A DNA stretch of 64,000 nucleotides from Terramyces sp. JEL0728 (taxonomy: Eukaryota > Chytridiomycota > Chytridiomycetes > Rhizophydiales > Terramycetaceae): assembly GCA_027603945.1 (NCBI GenBank), contig JADIIU010000001.1, forward strand, positions 186,001 through 250,000. Reading direction: 5' to 3'. The notes under the pieces are model-generated. The model made no database searches. It was given only the letters and a program-made list of their open reading frames with translations, and was not told the DNA's origin. This document shows, piece by piece, positions 1 to 11,485 of this stretch; the stretch's first letter is position 1, and every line of letters begins with the position of its first letter. Made by a program: the position numbers and the translations under genes.

Positions 1-240
1 CTTGGCACTACTGCCAACGACTTGTATGAACTTCGATTGAATGACACTATTGCGTTTGAAAACACTTTCAAAAATGTGTTGTTTGGCGAATACCTTTTCA
101 AACTGCGTGCCAAAGTAGAAACATTCCAAGATAACGAAAAGGTAAGATCAAGCGTAGTACAAGCAACCAAAATTGACTTTGTTTCCGACTCAAAGAAACT
201 CATTGCGCTCATTGGCGAATATGAAAAACTGACAATATAA
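1..240 (+). CDS. RFA1: Replication protein A large subunit (C-terminal part)
   Basis: This is the last 79 codons of the large subunit of RPA, the heterotrimeric single-stranded DNA binding complex used in replication, repair and recombination. The frame is open from base 1 and ends at TAA 238-240. The segment matches the end of the C-terminal OB fold that holds the trimer together: residues NDLYEL, FENTFKNVLFGEYLFKLRAK and EKVRSSVVQA follow the family order. The zinc ribbon and the other OB folds lie outside the window. Peptide deformylase starts 33 bases downstream on the same strand. Identity is firm; the upstream exon structure is unknown. Confidence 0.93.
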   Translation, partial: LGTTANDLYELRLNDTIAFENTFKNVLFGEYLFKLRAKVETFQDNEKVRSSVVQATKIDFVSDSKKLIALIGEYEKLTI

Positions 241-273
241 TTATTGCTTAAAATTTTTTTAACTGGCCTTGGA

Positions 274-846
274 ATGAATCTCTTTAAAAAGTCCAAAATC
301 TTGTGCGCTGGCCATCCAATGCTAAGAATTAAAGCGCAACCAGTTGATTTGAATCAATTGAAAACCAAAGAGTTCCAGGATATCGTAACAAGCATGAAGC
401 AAGCAATTTCAAAATCAGGAGTAATTGGAATGGCTGCTCCTCAAGTCGGACATTCAGTACGGCTAATAGCAATCAATCTAACGGATAAATTATTACTTAA
501 AGAAAAGAGGATAGAAAAATTAATGCCAATTACATTTTACGTTAACCCTCAACTTAAAGTCCTCAAACAAGAATTTCAAAAGGATTATGAATTCTGCGAG
601 TCGATTCCATCTTATTCTGGAATAGTATCAAGAGCGACTAGGGTCTATCTCAATGCATTCGATTTGGAAGGGAATAAAGTAGAAGGGCAGTTCACTGGAT
701 TTCATGTAAGAAAAGAGTAATGTTAGGCGCGAGTGTTGCAGCATGAAGTTGATCATTTGGATGGGGTTGTGTTTGTAGATAAAATGGAACCAACCTCACT
801 AAGGCACGACAAATACGTTGGTGAGTTTGAAATGCACATGAAATAA
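274..846 (+). CDS. PDF: Peptide deformylase, probably mitochondrial
   Basis: Removes the formyl group from initiator methionine of organelle-made proteins. Exons 274-705 and 727-846 are joined over a 21-nt intron and give 183 residues. All three motifs are visible: GMAAPQVG (motif 1), EFCES (motif 2, metal-binding Cys) and QHEVDHLDG (motif 3, HExxH). Motif 3 is restored only by removing the intron. The first ATG is used and the N terminus is short and basic (MNLFKKSK), which may serve as a weak mitochondrial signal. Motif 2 is normally EGC, and the Gly is replaced by Phe here. The stop TAA runs into AAATAAATAATAAA, a likely poly(A) signal. Confidence 0.93.
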
Positions 847-925
847 ATAATAAACGCAACTTGAAATGTTCTAATGATTACTCCTTTTTCTGTGCAGAAA
901 CTCAAATTCAATTTTAGAAAAAAAA

Positions 926-1727
926 ATGCCAACACACAACTGGAGTGACGATGTTGATGATAACGGAGTCAAGACAGTAACTGAAATCAAAACAAACGAG
1001 AATGGAGAAAAAGTTAAAGTTACCAAGAAAATTCAATTGAAAACGCAAGTAACCCAAGTAAATCATGCAGCCGCAGAACGCAGAGTAATTTTGTGATTAA
1101 TAGAAGAAATGGAAAAAGTTTGGAGCTTGCAAAGGATTCCAGCCTGGACCAGATTCCGAATCGACAACAATTGGAGAAAGGGTAATGTTGAAATTGGCGT
1201 TGAACTCTAAAGATTTGGACGAACCTGAAGAAGACCAAGCAAAGAAATCATCATCCAACACTAAAATTGTTTGTAGAATCTGTAAAGGTGATCACTGGAC
1301 TACTAAATGTCCATTCAAGGACACTTATCAACCATTGAATGAAATTGCTTCAAAAGCAGACACCAAAGAAAGTAATTTCAATTTGACTGTAGCTAAAGGA
1401 GGGAATAAATATGTTCCGCCATCAAAGAGAGGTGGTGCAGCTGGAGATAAACCCGCTGGACGAGAAAGAGATGATACAAATGCAATCCGTATTTCCAACT
1501 TGTCTGAAGAAACTACCGACGGTGATGTTCGTGAATTATTGAGAAACTGCGGCCCTACACAGAGAGTTTTTGTTGCAAAAGATCATGCTACCGGATTATG
1601 TAAAGGCTATGCGTTCATTACTTTTTACAATCAGGAAGGAGCTGAGCATGCTATCAAGACCTTGAACGGACATGGGTTTGACAACTTGATTCTCAAAGTT
1701 GATTGGGCACAGAGAGATAGGAACTAA
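926..1727 (+). CDS. TIF35: Translation initiation factor eIF3 subunit g
   Basis: RNA-binding subunit of the eIF3 complex, acting in scanning and reinitiation on the 40S ribosome. Exons 926-1084 and 1104-1727 flank a 19-nt phase-0 intron; splicing restores the family motif KKWKKFG. The 260-residue protein has the conserved N-terminal region, a CCHC zinc knuckle (CRICKGDHWTTKC) in the middle and a C-terminal RRM with RNP2 IRISNL and RNP1 KGYAFITF. The start is the first ATG, preceded by a run of A. The stop TAA is followed at once by AATAAA. Identification is firm from the order of all three parts. Confidence 0.95.
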
Positions 1728-1905
1728 AATAAACGTAATTTTATCGTCTCCGTGTGAATTTGATGTCATCGCTTACTTGGACTTTAAAATCCAGATTGGT
1801 ACAGGAAACTCTGCCGGATTTAACTCAACCATCAAGCATCTATCCAAAGAGCATATTTCGGCAGCTATTGTGTCAATTTTTTTGTGAATATTTTTTTTAA
1901 CAATT

Positions 1906-2697
1906 ATGATTCACCCGAATGATGAAGACTTGGAGTTTGATAGCAATATGTTTCAAGAACCAGAAGATTTCAGACCACCTACACCAGAGCCAACAACTAC
2001 CACATTTCATAGGAACTCGGAATATGTAGAAAAAGGTCCTATAGATATGATTGTTCATTTACCTGCCAAACATAGGTTCTATTATTTTAATCCTAGTTTG
2101 TGGGCACACAAGTTATGGAATGCAGGACAGTCCCTAGCAAACTACTTGGATGAGCATAAAGAACTTTACAGAAACAAGAATGTGCTGGAACTTGGAGCGG
2201 CGGCATCCTTGCCCTCGATTATCTGTGCAATCAATGGCGCTAAAAAAGTAATATCTACTGATTATCCTGATGAGCCTTTAATCCAGAATATTATCTTGAA
2301 CGCAAAAGCTAATGCCAAGGAGCAATTCGATGACGAAACTTTTCTTGTCAGAGGTTATATCTGGGGCCAAGATGAAGACGAGTTGGATGAGCCATTGACC
2401 AAATACGGAAAATTCGATTTGATTTTGTTAGCAGATTTGATTTTCAACCACAATCAACATGCAAACATGCTCAAAACCTGCAAAGAAATGTTGTCTGCGA
2501 ATGGAATTGTGTTGATGACCTATTCTCATCACGTAGTTCACCGCGCCGAAAAGGATCTAGTGTTTTTCGATGTTGCCAAAGAGTTTGGATTTACCTGCGA
2601 AAAGCTTTACGAGCAAAAGTGGGATCCAATGTTTCCTGAAGACAGTGGCGACCTTGATGTAAGAAGTACCGTGTATGGATGGAAATTGTACCTGTGA
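1906..2697 (+). CDS. EFM7: EFM7-like protein N-terminal/lysine methyltransferase
   Basis: A 263-residue, intronless class I SAM-dependent methyltransferase of the fungal EFM7/NNT1 group. In yeast that enzyme methylates the N terminus and adjacent Lys of elongation factor eEF1A in the cytosol. The SAM-binding motif is NVLELGAAASLPSI, the family-specific SLWAHKLWNAG lies before it and STDYPDEPL follows as the acidic loop. The start ATG follows a long T run typical of upstream regions here. The 178 bases before it show no feature beyond the eIF3g poly(A) signal. Substrate assignment rests on family resemblance only. Confidence 0.88.
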   Translation: MIHPNDEDLEFDSNMFQEPEDFRPPTPEPTTTTFHRNSEYVEKGPIDMIVHLPAKHRFYYFNPSLWAHKLWNAGQSLANYLDEHKELYRNKNVLELGAAASLPSIICAINGAKKVISTDYPDEPLIQNIILNAKANAKEQFDDETFLVRGYIWGQDEDELDEPLTKYGKFDLILLADLIFNHNQHANMLKTCKEMLSANGIVLMTYSHHVVHRAEKDLVFFDVAKEFGFTCEKLYEQKWDPMFPEDSGDLDVRSTVYGWKLYL

Positions 2698-2805
2698 ATG
2701 TTACACATCAAATTTGTGAGTGGTGTTGCCGTGATTTCTTACAGTTCGTAAATAAAGCTCTTCTGCATGATTAGGGAATGGCCCGCGCGTTTTGTTTTAT
2801 TTAAA

Positions 2806-4600
2806 ATGACCCAACATGCAATTCCACAGGAATACATGGAGCTATGGCCATACGCTGCGGACCAGCAAGCTTGTTTTCCAAACGTAATTGAAAGATTTGT
2901 AAACTGGAAAGCGGTTATTCGTTCTATCACAGAGTTTTTTCAAAACACATCTTCGCTGGAGAAATCAACAGCAAAAGTCTACGAAACGCTTCACCAAAAT
3001 CTGCAACAGCAGGAAACGCTACTTGGTACGCATTGTTTTATCTAGGGGCGAATTCATCAAACATTTTCAAGCCTTGGGAGCAACACTGCCATCAAACGCA
3101 AATAAGCTTTGCAGCAATAGAAAGTAGGACAAACGACTTTATCATTGCCCGACTGATAACTCTCAAGCAAGCCCTAAAGAAAAAGATTCAGGTAACTCCA
3201 AGCTTATGAGACTTATGTTAAAGAAATCGAGAAACTGCAAAAGGATATCCTCAAAGCGAGAAGTAAAACTGCAGAATACATTAAAATTCGCCAAGTTCAA
3301 GTTCAAAATAGAGCTGTTGTCACTACCAATCAAACAAGAGACGTGGTTGATCCTTGGTTAACAGAGCTCATGTTGCATCTGCAGTTGAGATCGATGGTTG
3401 ACAGTGAAAATCAATATCAAAGCAAGATGAACGAAGTTTTTCAAGATATGGCGGTATTCGACTCTCATATTATAAGCGAGCTCAAAGCAGTATTTGAAGA
3501 GTTCAATTTAATCAAAACAACACATTGGTCCTCATTGCAAGTAAGTTGTATTAATACAGAACCAAATGCAAGGCTTGAATATCAATGAACTTTATGCAAA
3601 TCCCAACACTTACTTTGAGCATTTTTCCACTGTACATTTACTTGATTCGGCACAGTCATGGAAAGCAGAGCGTAAATTGGAAGATTTTCCGTGCAAGATT
3701 GAGCATATAGATATTGTAAAGCAGGGGAAACTGTATCGTCCATCCAGGTTCGGTTTGAAAATGTGGACCGCTGTAAATTGCGTGCTGACTGCTACTGGAT
3801 TCTTGCACTGTTTCGATTTGCCAGCAAGCAGGAGTAATTGGTTTGACTTTGGGCACAAAAACGAAAAGGGGAATCATCAAAGATCTTCAACTTGCCCAAA
3901 ACCATTAGCAACTGACTTGCAGACAAGCTCATCCACAATAAATGAACAAAATGGGTTTGAAATCGAAGGAGTGGGCAATGCGGTAATTAGGTAATTCTTG
4001 ATTGATCCAGTGTTTCTCTCAGCCAGCCAAGAATCCTAATCCATCCCGTTGTAAGGAAAAATTCCCTACACGTTTTTGAAATAATCATTTATCAAAGAAA
4101 ATCAAAACAAGGATGGCCATTCTCAAAATCAAGCTACAACGATACAGTCGTAAAGTATGAATTCAAAGCCGAAAACGACAACGATATGGTTGAATGGATT
4201 GCCTGCTTGCAAAAGTATATTCAGTACTTGCTTTTTGACACATAGAAACTACGTGCCAAATAGACCACCTGAGCCTCTGTTTAAATCTTCGCAAAAAATC
4301 GAAGAGAATGTGGAAGAGCTTGTTCAAAAGCAAAACGATCTGTCTACATATGATACGGCCGTTGGCAATGAAAATGCTGTTACCAGGTCTCAACCACTCA
4401 ATATCTATGTTCCATCGCGAAAGAGTACTCAGTATCCAGTTGAACACGAAAGAAATGTTTGGGAGACGGATAATAGTCCAACGGCTCAAACTATTGGTGA
4501 AGATCGATCTTACACATCACAGCTAGCTGATAGTAGACCCGATGTCAAATCGCTCTTTGGACAGACCCTAACTCAAGATCCATCCAATGTTTACCAATAA
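2806..4600 (+). CDS. SLM1: SLM1/ASK10-like BAR and PH domain protein
   Basis: Probable eisosome and TORC2-linked phosphoinositide-binding protein, 564 residues. Six exons: 2806-3025, 3046-3191, 3211-3540, 3560-3990, 4011-4223 and 4246-4600; introns are 19-22 nt. The N-terminal half is helical and BAR-like (SITEFFQNTSSLEKSTAKVY). It is followed by a PH domain beginning near DIVKQGKLYRP and ending EFKAENDNDMVEWIACLQ. The C-terminal tail is polar and of low complexity. The ATG at 2806 is preferred over an in-frame ATG at 2767, whose extension looks like leader sequence. The stop TAA lies inside AATAAA. The family call rests on domain order; I see no calcineurin docking motif. Confidence 0.82.
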
Positions 4601-4616
4601 ATGCTTGTTTATTTTT
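4596..4616. terminator. Overlapping convergent poly(A) signals
   Basis: On the plus strand AATAAA contains the TAA stop of the SLM1-like gene. On the minus strand AAATAAA contains the TAA stop of the polymerase gamma gene. Both signals fall within about 20 bases, so the 3' ends of the two mRNAs must overlap in the opposite gene. The call is by motif; cleavage sites are not visible. Confidence 0.6.
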
Positions 4617-7600
4617 TATTCTTCTTGTTCACCATGCCTTTTGGTTTAGGATTTGAATTTGGTGTTTCTTTGGGTGTTTTCCCAAGGATGATGTCTTTAA
4701 CTTTTCCGGGACTTTTTTCTATCTGTGCCGATAGATATCTTTCATTTACTTTATCTTTTGGCTTAAAAATAGGTTCTAATTTGAATTTCTTCAAGTCTTG
4801 GATTGATTCGAGTTCGTCGCAGTAAATGTCTGACACGCATTCTATCCCAAACACTTTATCTAGCAGTTGATAAATATCCAACGATTCTCCTGGCTCGATA
4901 GGGTGTGGATTTGATGGGGTCACGCTGTCCATGTATACTTCTTTTCTTAGGCAATGGTCAATATCAATAGCAGAGAAAAACGCAATGTTCTACAAATTAA
5001 CGGCAAAAGTACCAAAGGTAAGTCATCAAACCCCAATCTACTACTAAACATGGCTCGAGTCCATAAATTACTGATTTGCAATGCCAATGCCGCTAGGTAT
5101 TTATCTTCTTCTTTGATGAGATATCTTATCTCATCGTGAATTGAGAGCAAATACCGTCCACGTATATTTAGTCTTTTCATCAAATAACTCATCGACACTA
5201 ACAAGAGGTGGAGGTAGTCTACTCCAGATGACTGAACTACCCAGTTCACTCTGCTGGTCATGTAGGAATTCCCAGTTTTCTCGCTGGACAAGGTGTTTGG
5301 AATTTGACAGTTTAACACTGGCGTTCTGGCATCTTCCGCAGTCGCAATTTTCTCCATACTATTAAACATTATAGACTCTGAGCCTCCATGCCAGAATATT
5401 TTAGTCGAAAATGCTTCGTATTCATCTTTCATCCTTTTACCTTTTGTCTCGGCAAACAGCTTTTCTGCTTGTCTGATTGCCTCGCTCTGCGATAGCTTGG
5501 GATTATGTCTGCACAACAGCTGAGCAGTGTGATTTACACCGGCACCGTATATCCTAGAATAGTTGAATACTTTGGCTACGTCTCTGCTGATATTTACAAT
5601 TTTGCCAGTGTTTGAATGTAAATCGGTTCCCAGTGCTTTTGAGCCTTGTAAGGTCATAAATCCAATAGCAGTACCGCCGTGAATCTTGAATTGAGAATCT
5701 CCAATTAAGGATGCAATCCACAACTCCTCAGAGTCTACATCTGCTCCTACTATGCAGTGCCCTTTAGGTGCCACTATTTTGGATTTAATTTCACTCCCAA
5801 TTAAATTTTTCTTTGCATTAGAAGCAGTCATCCAAGTTGGTTCAGTTGCCCTGCGTGTTACAGTGCCCATGACTGCTGTTTGTGGTAAAATTACACCAAT
5901 ATCACCAAGGGTATTATCTCCAGTAACGTCTCCATTTCTATCCCATACTACAAATTGCGACATTATTCTGTTCCTTGCGGCTATCCAGTAAATACATTGA
6001 TTCTTTAGATTGAGTAATTCTTTCGCTTCTGCATAGTCACTAGTCAGTACCCCGCTTTCAAATTCCTTCAGAAACGATTTCGAAAGAGGGTTTCCGCAAT
6101 TATGTCCTTCTCCTTCGGGATGTGGTATTCTGAAATAACTACGATTAGGATCCAGACCAAGGTTTGAAGGCTCAAAGTTGGACAAAGTAGTATCCCCATC
6201 TTTTTTGGATGTATGATATAGCCAACCATATTCTTTTGTATGAACAAGCGGATAATTATTCCATCTGAGCTGTAATAAGTATGGCACACAAGTCTTGCTT
6301 AGGCTAATCCTTATTCTTTTTTCTTTCGAGTCCCATAATTCCACCCACCATTTAGGTTTACCAGAAGTCTCTAAATTTGCACTTTTATACGGCCGTGCTT
6401 TCTCTATGACTTTACCTTTTGCATTAAGTTTCGGTTTCGTCATTCGAGTCTCCTTGCACTCCCACTTTAGGTATTTGAACCAGTCATTGTTTTCATAATC
6501 ATCGGAATGCATCTCTGATACCTCCTTTGCTATTTCATAAAGTTTGTGTTCGATTTTTTCCTGAATACCGTTTACCAATGATTCGCATTTGTCAATATAC
6601 TTTTTCCAGTCTGAATTTGTTGGCAAGTATCCTTTTGACATGTGCAGCATTCCAGCAAAAGATACTGGATGTGGGCATTTTAACAGAAACTTTGGTAACA
6701 GCACTTGATATACTTGAAATGTTGTTTTGACATCTTCTGCGCAATAATTCATCAGCGATTGGAAGTTTTCGGCGATCACATTCAAATCTGTCCCTGAAAA
6801 TAACGAACGTTGAGATTTGTCGATTTTCTTGTGCAGATAAAACTTGGCAATATCTTGTAAACTGTTAAAAGATCCTTCGTCCACCCATTTATTTTGGGAT
6901 TCTTTCTGGTATCGGTCGGGATTTTCTTCCCTATCATTTTGCGTAAATCTATACGTTGCTCTTTGCTGAGATGACAATCCGCCAACAGTCGAATGCATGC
7001 TTAGGGTATCAATAAAATCTATACTGCTGGCTTCGAGCAGATATTCTTCCTCTGATTAAAATCGATATACTTTAATTCTTGCCCGATCATAAGCAACATG
7101 GTGGCCAATTACTATCTTCTTGTTGGTTCCTAATGGTATCAGCACCTCTGGGACTTTGCTTTCAAATAACCCAGGCATACACCATCCATACCAATAGTCT
7201 TTGGACACTGCACACGCGATCACTGGGCACGGAGACAGCTTATATAGCACTTCAACATCAAATACTATCGCATCATCATCCGGAAACTTGATTAAACATC
7301 AGTTACAGGCACTTTTTCTGCAATCCCATCCTTATATCTTGTCCATCCTTCGTTCATTTGCCATGAGTTAGGTATTTCCGGGATATCTGACGTGGCAAAC
7401 TGTTTTGCAACGTTGAGGGAATCATTGGACTGGTCTATACCCAGTAGCTGGAAGTGATCTTCAATACTGTCTGCCACCAATTTAGGAATATTGAAATCTA
7501 CAGGTGGGACATCCGTTGTCTTTCCCAGCAATCCAAATGACTTTAAATGCTGTTTCGCCGTTTGGATTTGAAGGGCAGATGGCTTTGAATTACGATGAAA

Positions 7601-7681
7601 TAGTTTACTGCGAAAAGAGTCTGTTAATACTTGGATTCCAATTTCATTTTTCCGGACAGTGCTATATAATTTTGTAAACAT
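4609..7681 (-). CDS. MIP1: Mitochondrial DNA polymerase gamma catalytic subunit
   Basis: Replicates mitochondrial DNA. Four exons (7307-7681, 7071-7286, 5013-7049, 4609-4989) with introns of 20, 21 and 23 nt give 1002 residues. Exonuclease motifs are VFDVEV (Exo I), [13 protein letters not shown] (Exo II, completed by splicing) and [13 protein letters not shown] (Exo III). Polymerase motifs are [15 protein letters not shown] (A), [16 protein letters not shown] (B) and SIHDEI (C). Splicing the last intron restores the conserved end [15 protein letters not shown]. The N terminus [11 protein letters not shown] suits a mitochondrial signal. The C-terminal tail is Lys-rich. The gene is convergent with the SLM1-like gene, with 8 bases between the stop codons. 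Confidence 0.96.
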
Positions 7682-7775
7682 CTTGAAAATATTGGGTTCT
7701 GAACTCGCTTATCGCTGGTATCAAATTTCGGGTAAAGCCTTGTTTTTTTGTTTTGGATTTTTCAAAAAATACAAA

Positions 7776-8843
7776 ATGTCAGCATGGCAGCACAACGGCC
7801 CAAATTATGATACCGAGAGAAAAAGAATGGAGTTCGAATTCGAAGCTGCACCATCACCATTTATTCATCCAAGTCCATATGGCTCCGAGTTCCATTTTGG
7901 CGAAGAACAAGTACAATAATTTATCTTACCTTAGTCCTTCTCTCCTCTAGTGTCCCCGGCAGTCACTCCAAATGTCAATTTCACACAACTATCGCTACTT
8001 TCTCAACATAGCGGACAATTTGCTCCATTAACGTCCCCAGCGATATTACCAGTGAGAAACGAAAGAAAGAGGAAGAGCGTTGGGGATTCCAGCACAAAAG
8101 CAAATCATTTAGAATCACCAATATTTAATGGAAGTAGGAATTATATCCCTTCGCCTCTTCAACACAACCATATGTCTGAATTTCAATTTAATCAGCCGGA
8201 TGCTTCATTTTCATTATTATCGCCTCCAAGTAGCAACCAATTGCATCCTACATACCCAGTCCCCAACAATTTTGCTCCTCTTACACCTTCCGAGCTATTG
8301 AAAAATAATACTCCCCAGCCTGGAAATAGGAAAAAGACTGTAAAAACATTGTTGCCTGATTCAAAGAATATGAATAGCTTGGAGCTATTATCTCAGAAAA
8401 GCAATTACATGGCGATATTGGATGGACAATCAGAGTAATTTGTTCTAACTCAGGCATATCGGGATCAGGAGTGATTCAAACTTGGCAAAAGATACAAAGG
8501 TAAAGAAAACCAGTCACAAGGAAGCAGAACAGTTACGAAGAAATAGGTTAAAGCAGTCGTTCATTTCTGCAAAGGAAGTATTACCACCATTCAAGGTAAA
8601 GAATCCGTCCAAGGTGTTTATCCTAAAAAGAGGTACAAGATTCTAATTTTAGCGAGGGAATTCATTTTGGATTTGCAGCACACGAACCAACAGCAAGATC
8701 TTGAGATTCAGTATTTCAAGCAACAAATTAAGCAGCTCCAGCAGCAAGTAGAAGAAGGTGGTGGTGTTGCCCCAGTTATAGCACCGTTTGAAAGGACAGT
8801 AAGAACAGGAGAGCAGATAGAAGAAGAGAGCGATGAAAATTGA
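7776..8843 (+). CDS. bHLH transcription factor, tandem copy A
   Basis: Class B basic helix-loop-helix factor, 334 residues, exons 7776-7910, 7935-8434, 8454-8632 and 8653-8843 (introns 24, 19 and 20 nt). The N-terminal half is rich in Ser, Pro and Asn with fungal RTG3-like motifs (SPLVSPAVTP, FAPLTSPA). The basic region HKEAEQLRRNRLK has His5, Glu9 and Arg13, the set that reads E-box CACGTG. Helix 2 is REFILDLQHTNQQQDLEIQY and runs into a Gln-rich coiled coil. All three intron positions match copy B, so the two arose by duplication after these introns existed. The gene is divergent from polymerase gamma with 94 bp between starts. The regulated pathway is unknown. Confidence 0.85.
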
Positions 8844-9233
8844 TTTTTTTAATTAACTTATAATATATATATACAGATATAGGCTGTTGCTAGTTTCGTG
8901 AATGCCCATATGAATTGTTTAACTTTTGGCTAGATTCAAGATTGTGCCACAAATAGCACGTTTTCAAAAACGAATTTTCATTGGTGCATGACGGTTTGCA
9001 TCTCTTCAAAAAAATGAAATAATAAGCAATAAGCTGCAAGAGGATTTTGCGGAGATTAAACTCACTCTACTATTCTCCATCTCCCAATTTTAGGAGCTGC
9101 AATTGCTCAAAAAGCTAATTTAAGAGCGGAATGTGAAACCTCGAAAACAAAAACGTGTTTAATGGTTGGCAAGCAACAGCTTTTCTTGATCAAGATTTCT
9201 TTTCGTTCGTTGAGGAGATAGAACACAAATTCA
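8844..9233. other. Intergenic region between the two bHLH genes
   Basis: About 390 AT-rich bases. It holds an alternating TA run near 8865-8876. I see no open frame longer than chance, no tRNA-like fold and no clear AATAAA just after copy A. It is the longest spacer in the first 28 kb and probably holds the copy B promoter. Confidence 0.5.
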
Positions 9234-10452
9234 ATGAGTGATTGGAAAAAGAGCCAAGATCAAGTGAATTTTAGCCAATACCAACTAGGGCCAAGGGAAA
9301 ATTACGAATTGCTATCGCCTTTCGTTCAACCAAGTCCGTACGGATCGGAATATCATTTTGGAGAAGAGCAGGTATCTAGATTTTTATTGTAGTCCTTCTC
9401 GCCATTGATTTCACCCGCAATCACACCAAATGTAAATTTTAATCAGCTATCATTTCAATCAAACCCCAACCAATTCACAGAATTAACTTCTCCAGCATTA
9501 CAGCCTCTGCAATCCCAAAAAATGGATCAGCTGAACCTGCACACTGGCCATGTCCAAGAGAGCCCAATCACAGAAGCTTATTTTAATAGAAATGGTAGTT
9601 CGCCTTACATCGGGCCAAGGAAAGGCTATGTCCCATCTCCGCTTGTCCATTCTCAGCCATATTCAAACAGCTATGAAAGCACATCTGGAACCACCCTCTA
9701 TGAACTCGCAGATACCAACATGCAGAGACAGGGATCAAATCAGTTTTTCTCATTGCTACCTCCGTCTAGTGCAGCAGAAATTGCTATAGAGTCCAATTCT
9801 GGCACTCCAAAGATTGCACCTGTCACGCCATCACAACTTATGCAACTCAATTCTGGATCACAAAGCGAATTCTGCAAACCAGAACCAGGTAAAAAACCCT
9901 CTAGAAAGAAATCCACTGCAAATTTGAAACCATTACTCCCGTTTGTACAAGATGCAAGCAATGCAATACCAAATACTGCTCAAGTTTTGGCTTACAAGAG
10001 TAATTATCAAACGCTACTCGAGGGCCAAGGAGAGTAATACTTGATTTGACGTAGACATATTGGAGTTGGAAAGGATTCGCAGCTTGCTAGCGGGGTTAAA
10101 CATCGCAAAATATCTCACAAAGAAGCTGAACAACAAAGAAGAGACAAATTAAAGCATGCATTCAAAGTAGTAAAAGCAATATTACCGCCAATGAAAGACA
10201 AGAACCCATCCAAAGTAATGGTATTGAAAAAAGGTAAGCAGAATTTGATCTTAAGCGAAAGAATATATTTTGGATATCGCGCACGACAAGGAGCAGCAAT
10301 ACGAAGAATTAAAACAAATCAGCTTATACGTCCAGCAACTCAAGGAACTAATTGGGCAAGCAGGTATGCAAGTACCCGAACACCAAAAGTATATCAAGAC
10401 CCCTAGAGTAAAGGAAGCCAACGAGGGCTTTGGTTCCGATGAAGACGATTAA
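9234..10452 (+). CDS. bHLH transcription factor, tandem copy B
   Basis: Paralogue of copy A, 384 residues, exons 9234-9371, 9393-10033, 10055-10233 and 10256-10452 (introns 21, 21 and 22 nt). The basic region HKEAEQQRRDKLKHAF carries His5, Glu9 and Arg12-Arg13. The loop PPMKDKNPSK is nearly the same as in copy A, and helix 2 reads KEYILDIAHDKEQQYEELKQ. The shared N-terminal block PSPYGSE.HFGEEQ SFSPL continues across the first intron in both copies. Exon 3 is exactly 179 nt in both. The middle region has diverged and is longer here. It probably binds an E-box as a homodimer or with copy A. Confidence 0.85.
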
Positions 10453-10511
10453 GACTAGTTTATTGCATATTTATCATTCATATAATTTTAACTTTTTTTG
10501 ACTTTTTCAGA

Positions 10512-11348
10512 ATGGCTTCCAGGCAATCTTCGCAAATGTCAATAGGCAAGTCCAGCAATGACTTGGAACCAGACCATCCAATAGTAGCGCCAAAAAAAGT
10601 ACTACCCATACTCACTGGATTAAAACGAGTATCGCTCCAGTCAGTCCGTGATTCTCTACAAGATTCCGCACTATCAATCTCAATGTCCCCAACCAAAGCT
10701 GAAAAACAGGAACCAGAAGGAAATTCTTGGCCATTTATACAAGACAGACTATTGCAAGCGTTTTCCGGGCTGGGATACAAATTAATGATAGAGGAACTGA
10801 ACGTACTTGTAAAGTAAATACAAAATAACAATAGAAAATGGGTAGATAAAGGAACTGTAGAGTCAATAAGCACAGATTTAAATGTTTTTTTCAAGACTGG
10901 AATGATTATACTGGCAAATAAACTGAACGCGGTACAAATGGAAGTATTGCCTACTAGACTGGCGGATCTATGGACCTACTTTTATTCTAACGTAATTCCA
11001 TATGTACAGGGAGCGCTAATACCGCTGCGTAATTCTCCTAAAATGCAATATAACGGAATATATGGCCCGGAAAAGGTTAAAATACGAAGAATGTTAATCT
11101 TGGCATATCTGAATTTTGTTATATGGCCAATGAAGAGTAGATTGCAAGGTACCGATAAGATTAATCCAGAAATGTTACTCACGCGTATTAGTTGTTTACC
11201 TAATGGCGGCACAGATGTTGCAGGCAAACTAACCCAAATGTTTTCGACACTTGCGAGCTCGTCTGCCCATTTGGAACAGCAAAATGGAATGTTTCAGCTA
11301 CTATATATTCTGAAAAGTCAAACCACAAAGCCAAGTCAATCCAATTAA
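10512..11348 (+). CDS. TORC2 subunit of the HbrB / PRR5 / Bit61 family
   Basis: Peripheral subunit of TOR complex 2, which controls actin and plasma membrane homeostasis. Exons 10512-10813 and 10835-11348 (intron 21 nt) give 271 residues. After a Ser-rich N terminus the HbrB domain starts at WPFIQDRLLQAF and contains VLPTRLADLWTYFYSNVIPY and RMLILAYLNFVIWPMKSRL. Splicing joins NVLVK to KWVDKGTVES in frame. A second possible TORC2-linked gene, the SLM1-like protein, lies 6 kb upstream, but there is no sign of co-regulation. Family assignment is by motif pattern. Confidence 0.8.
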
Positions 11349-11485
11349 TATAATAATTTAGAGGTGACTCTTTAGTTTGTTCCTCGTGAGTTAGCAGCGT
11401 GCCGTATTCGAGCCAAACAACTCTGCCTAAGCATCATCGCTGGGCTATTCGCGTGGCACTCACCTCACACTTTTGCCAAATTTTC

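Noticed and set aside
8865..8876. TA-rich run as an origin or microsatellite
   Set aside because: The run is too short and isolated to support either call.
10478..10894. 138-codon minus-strand frame opposite the TORC2 subunit
   Set aside because: The plus-strand HbrB protein is well supported in this region and the antisense product has no recognisable features.
11349..11485. tRNA-like GC-richer stretch before the acyl-CoA synthetase
   Set aside because: I could not fold an acceptor stem or find A and B box sequences.
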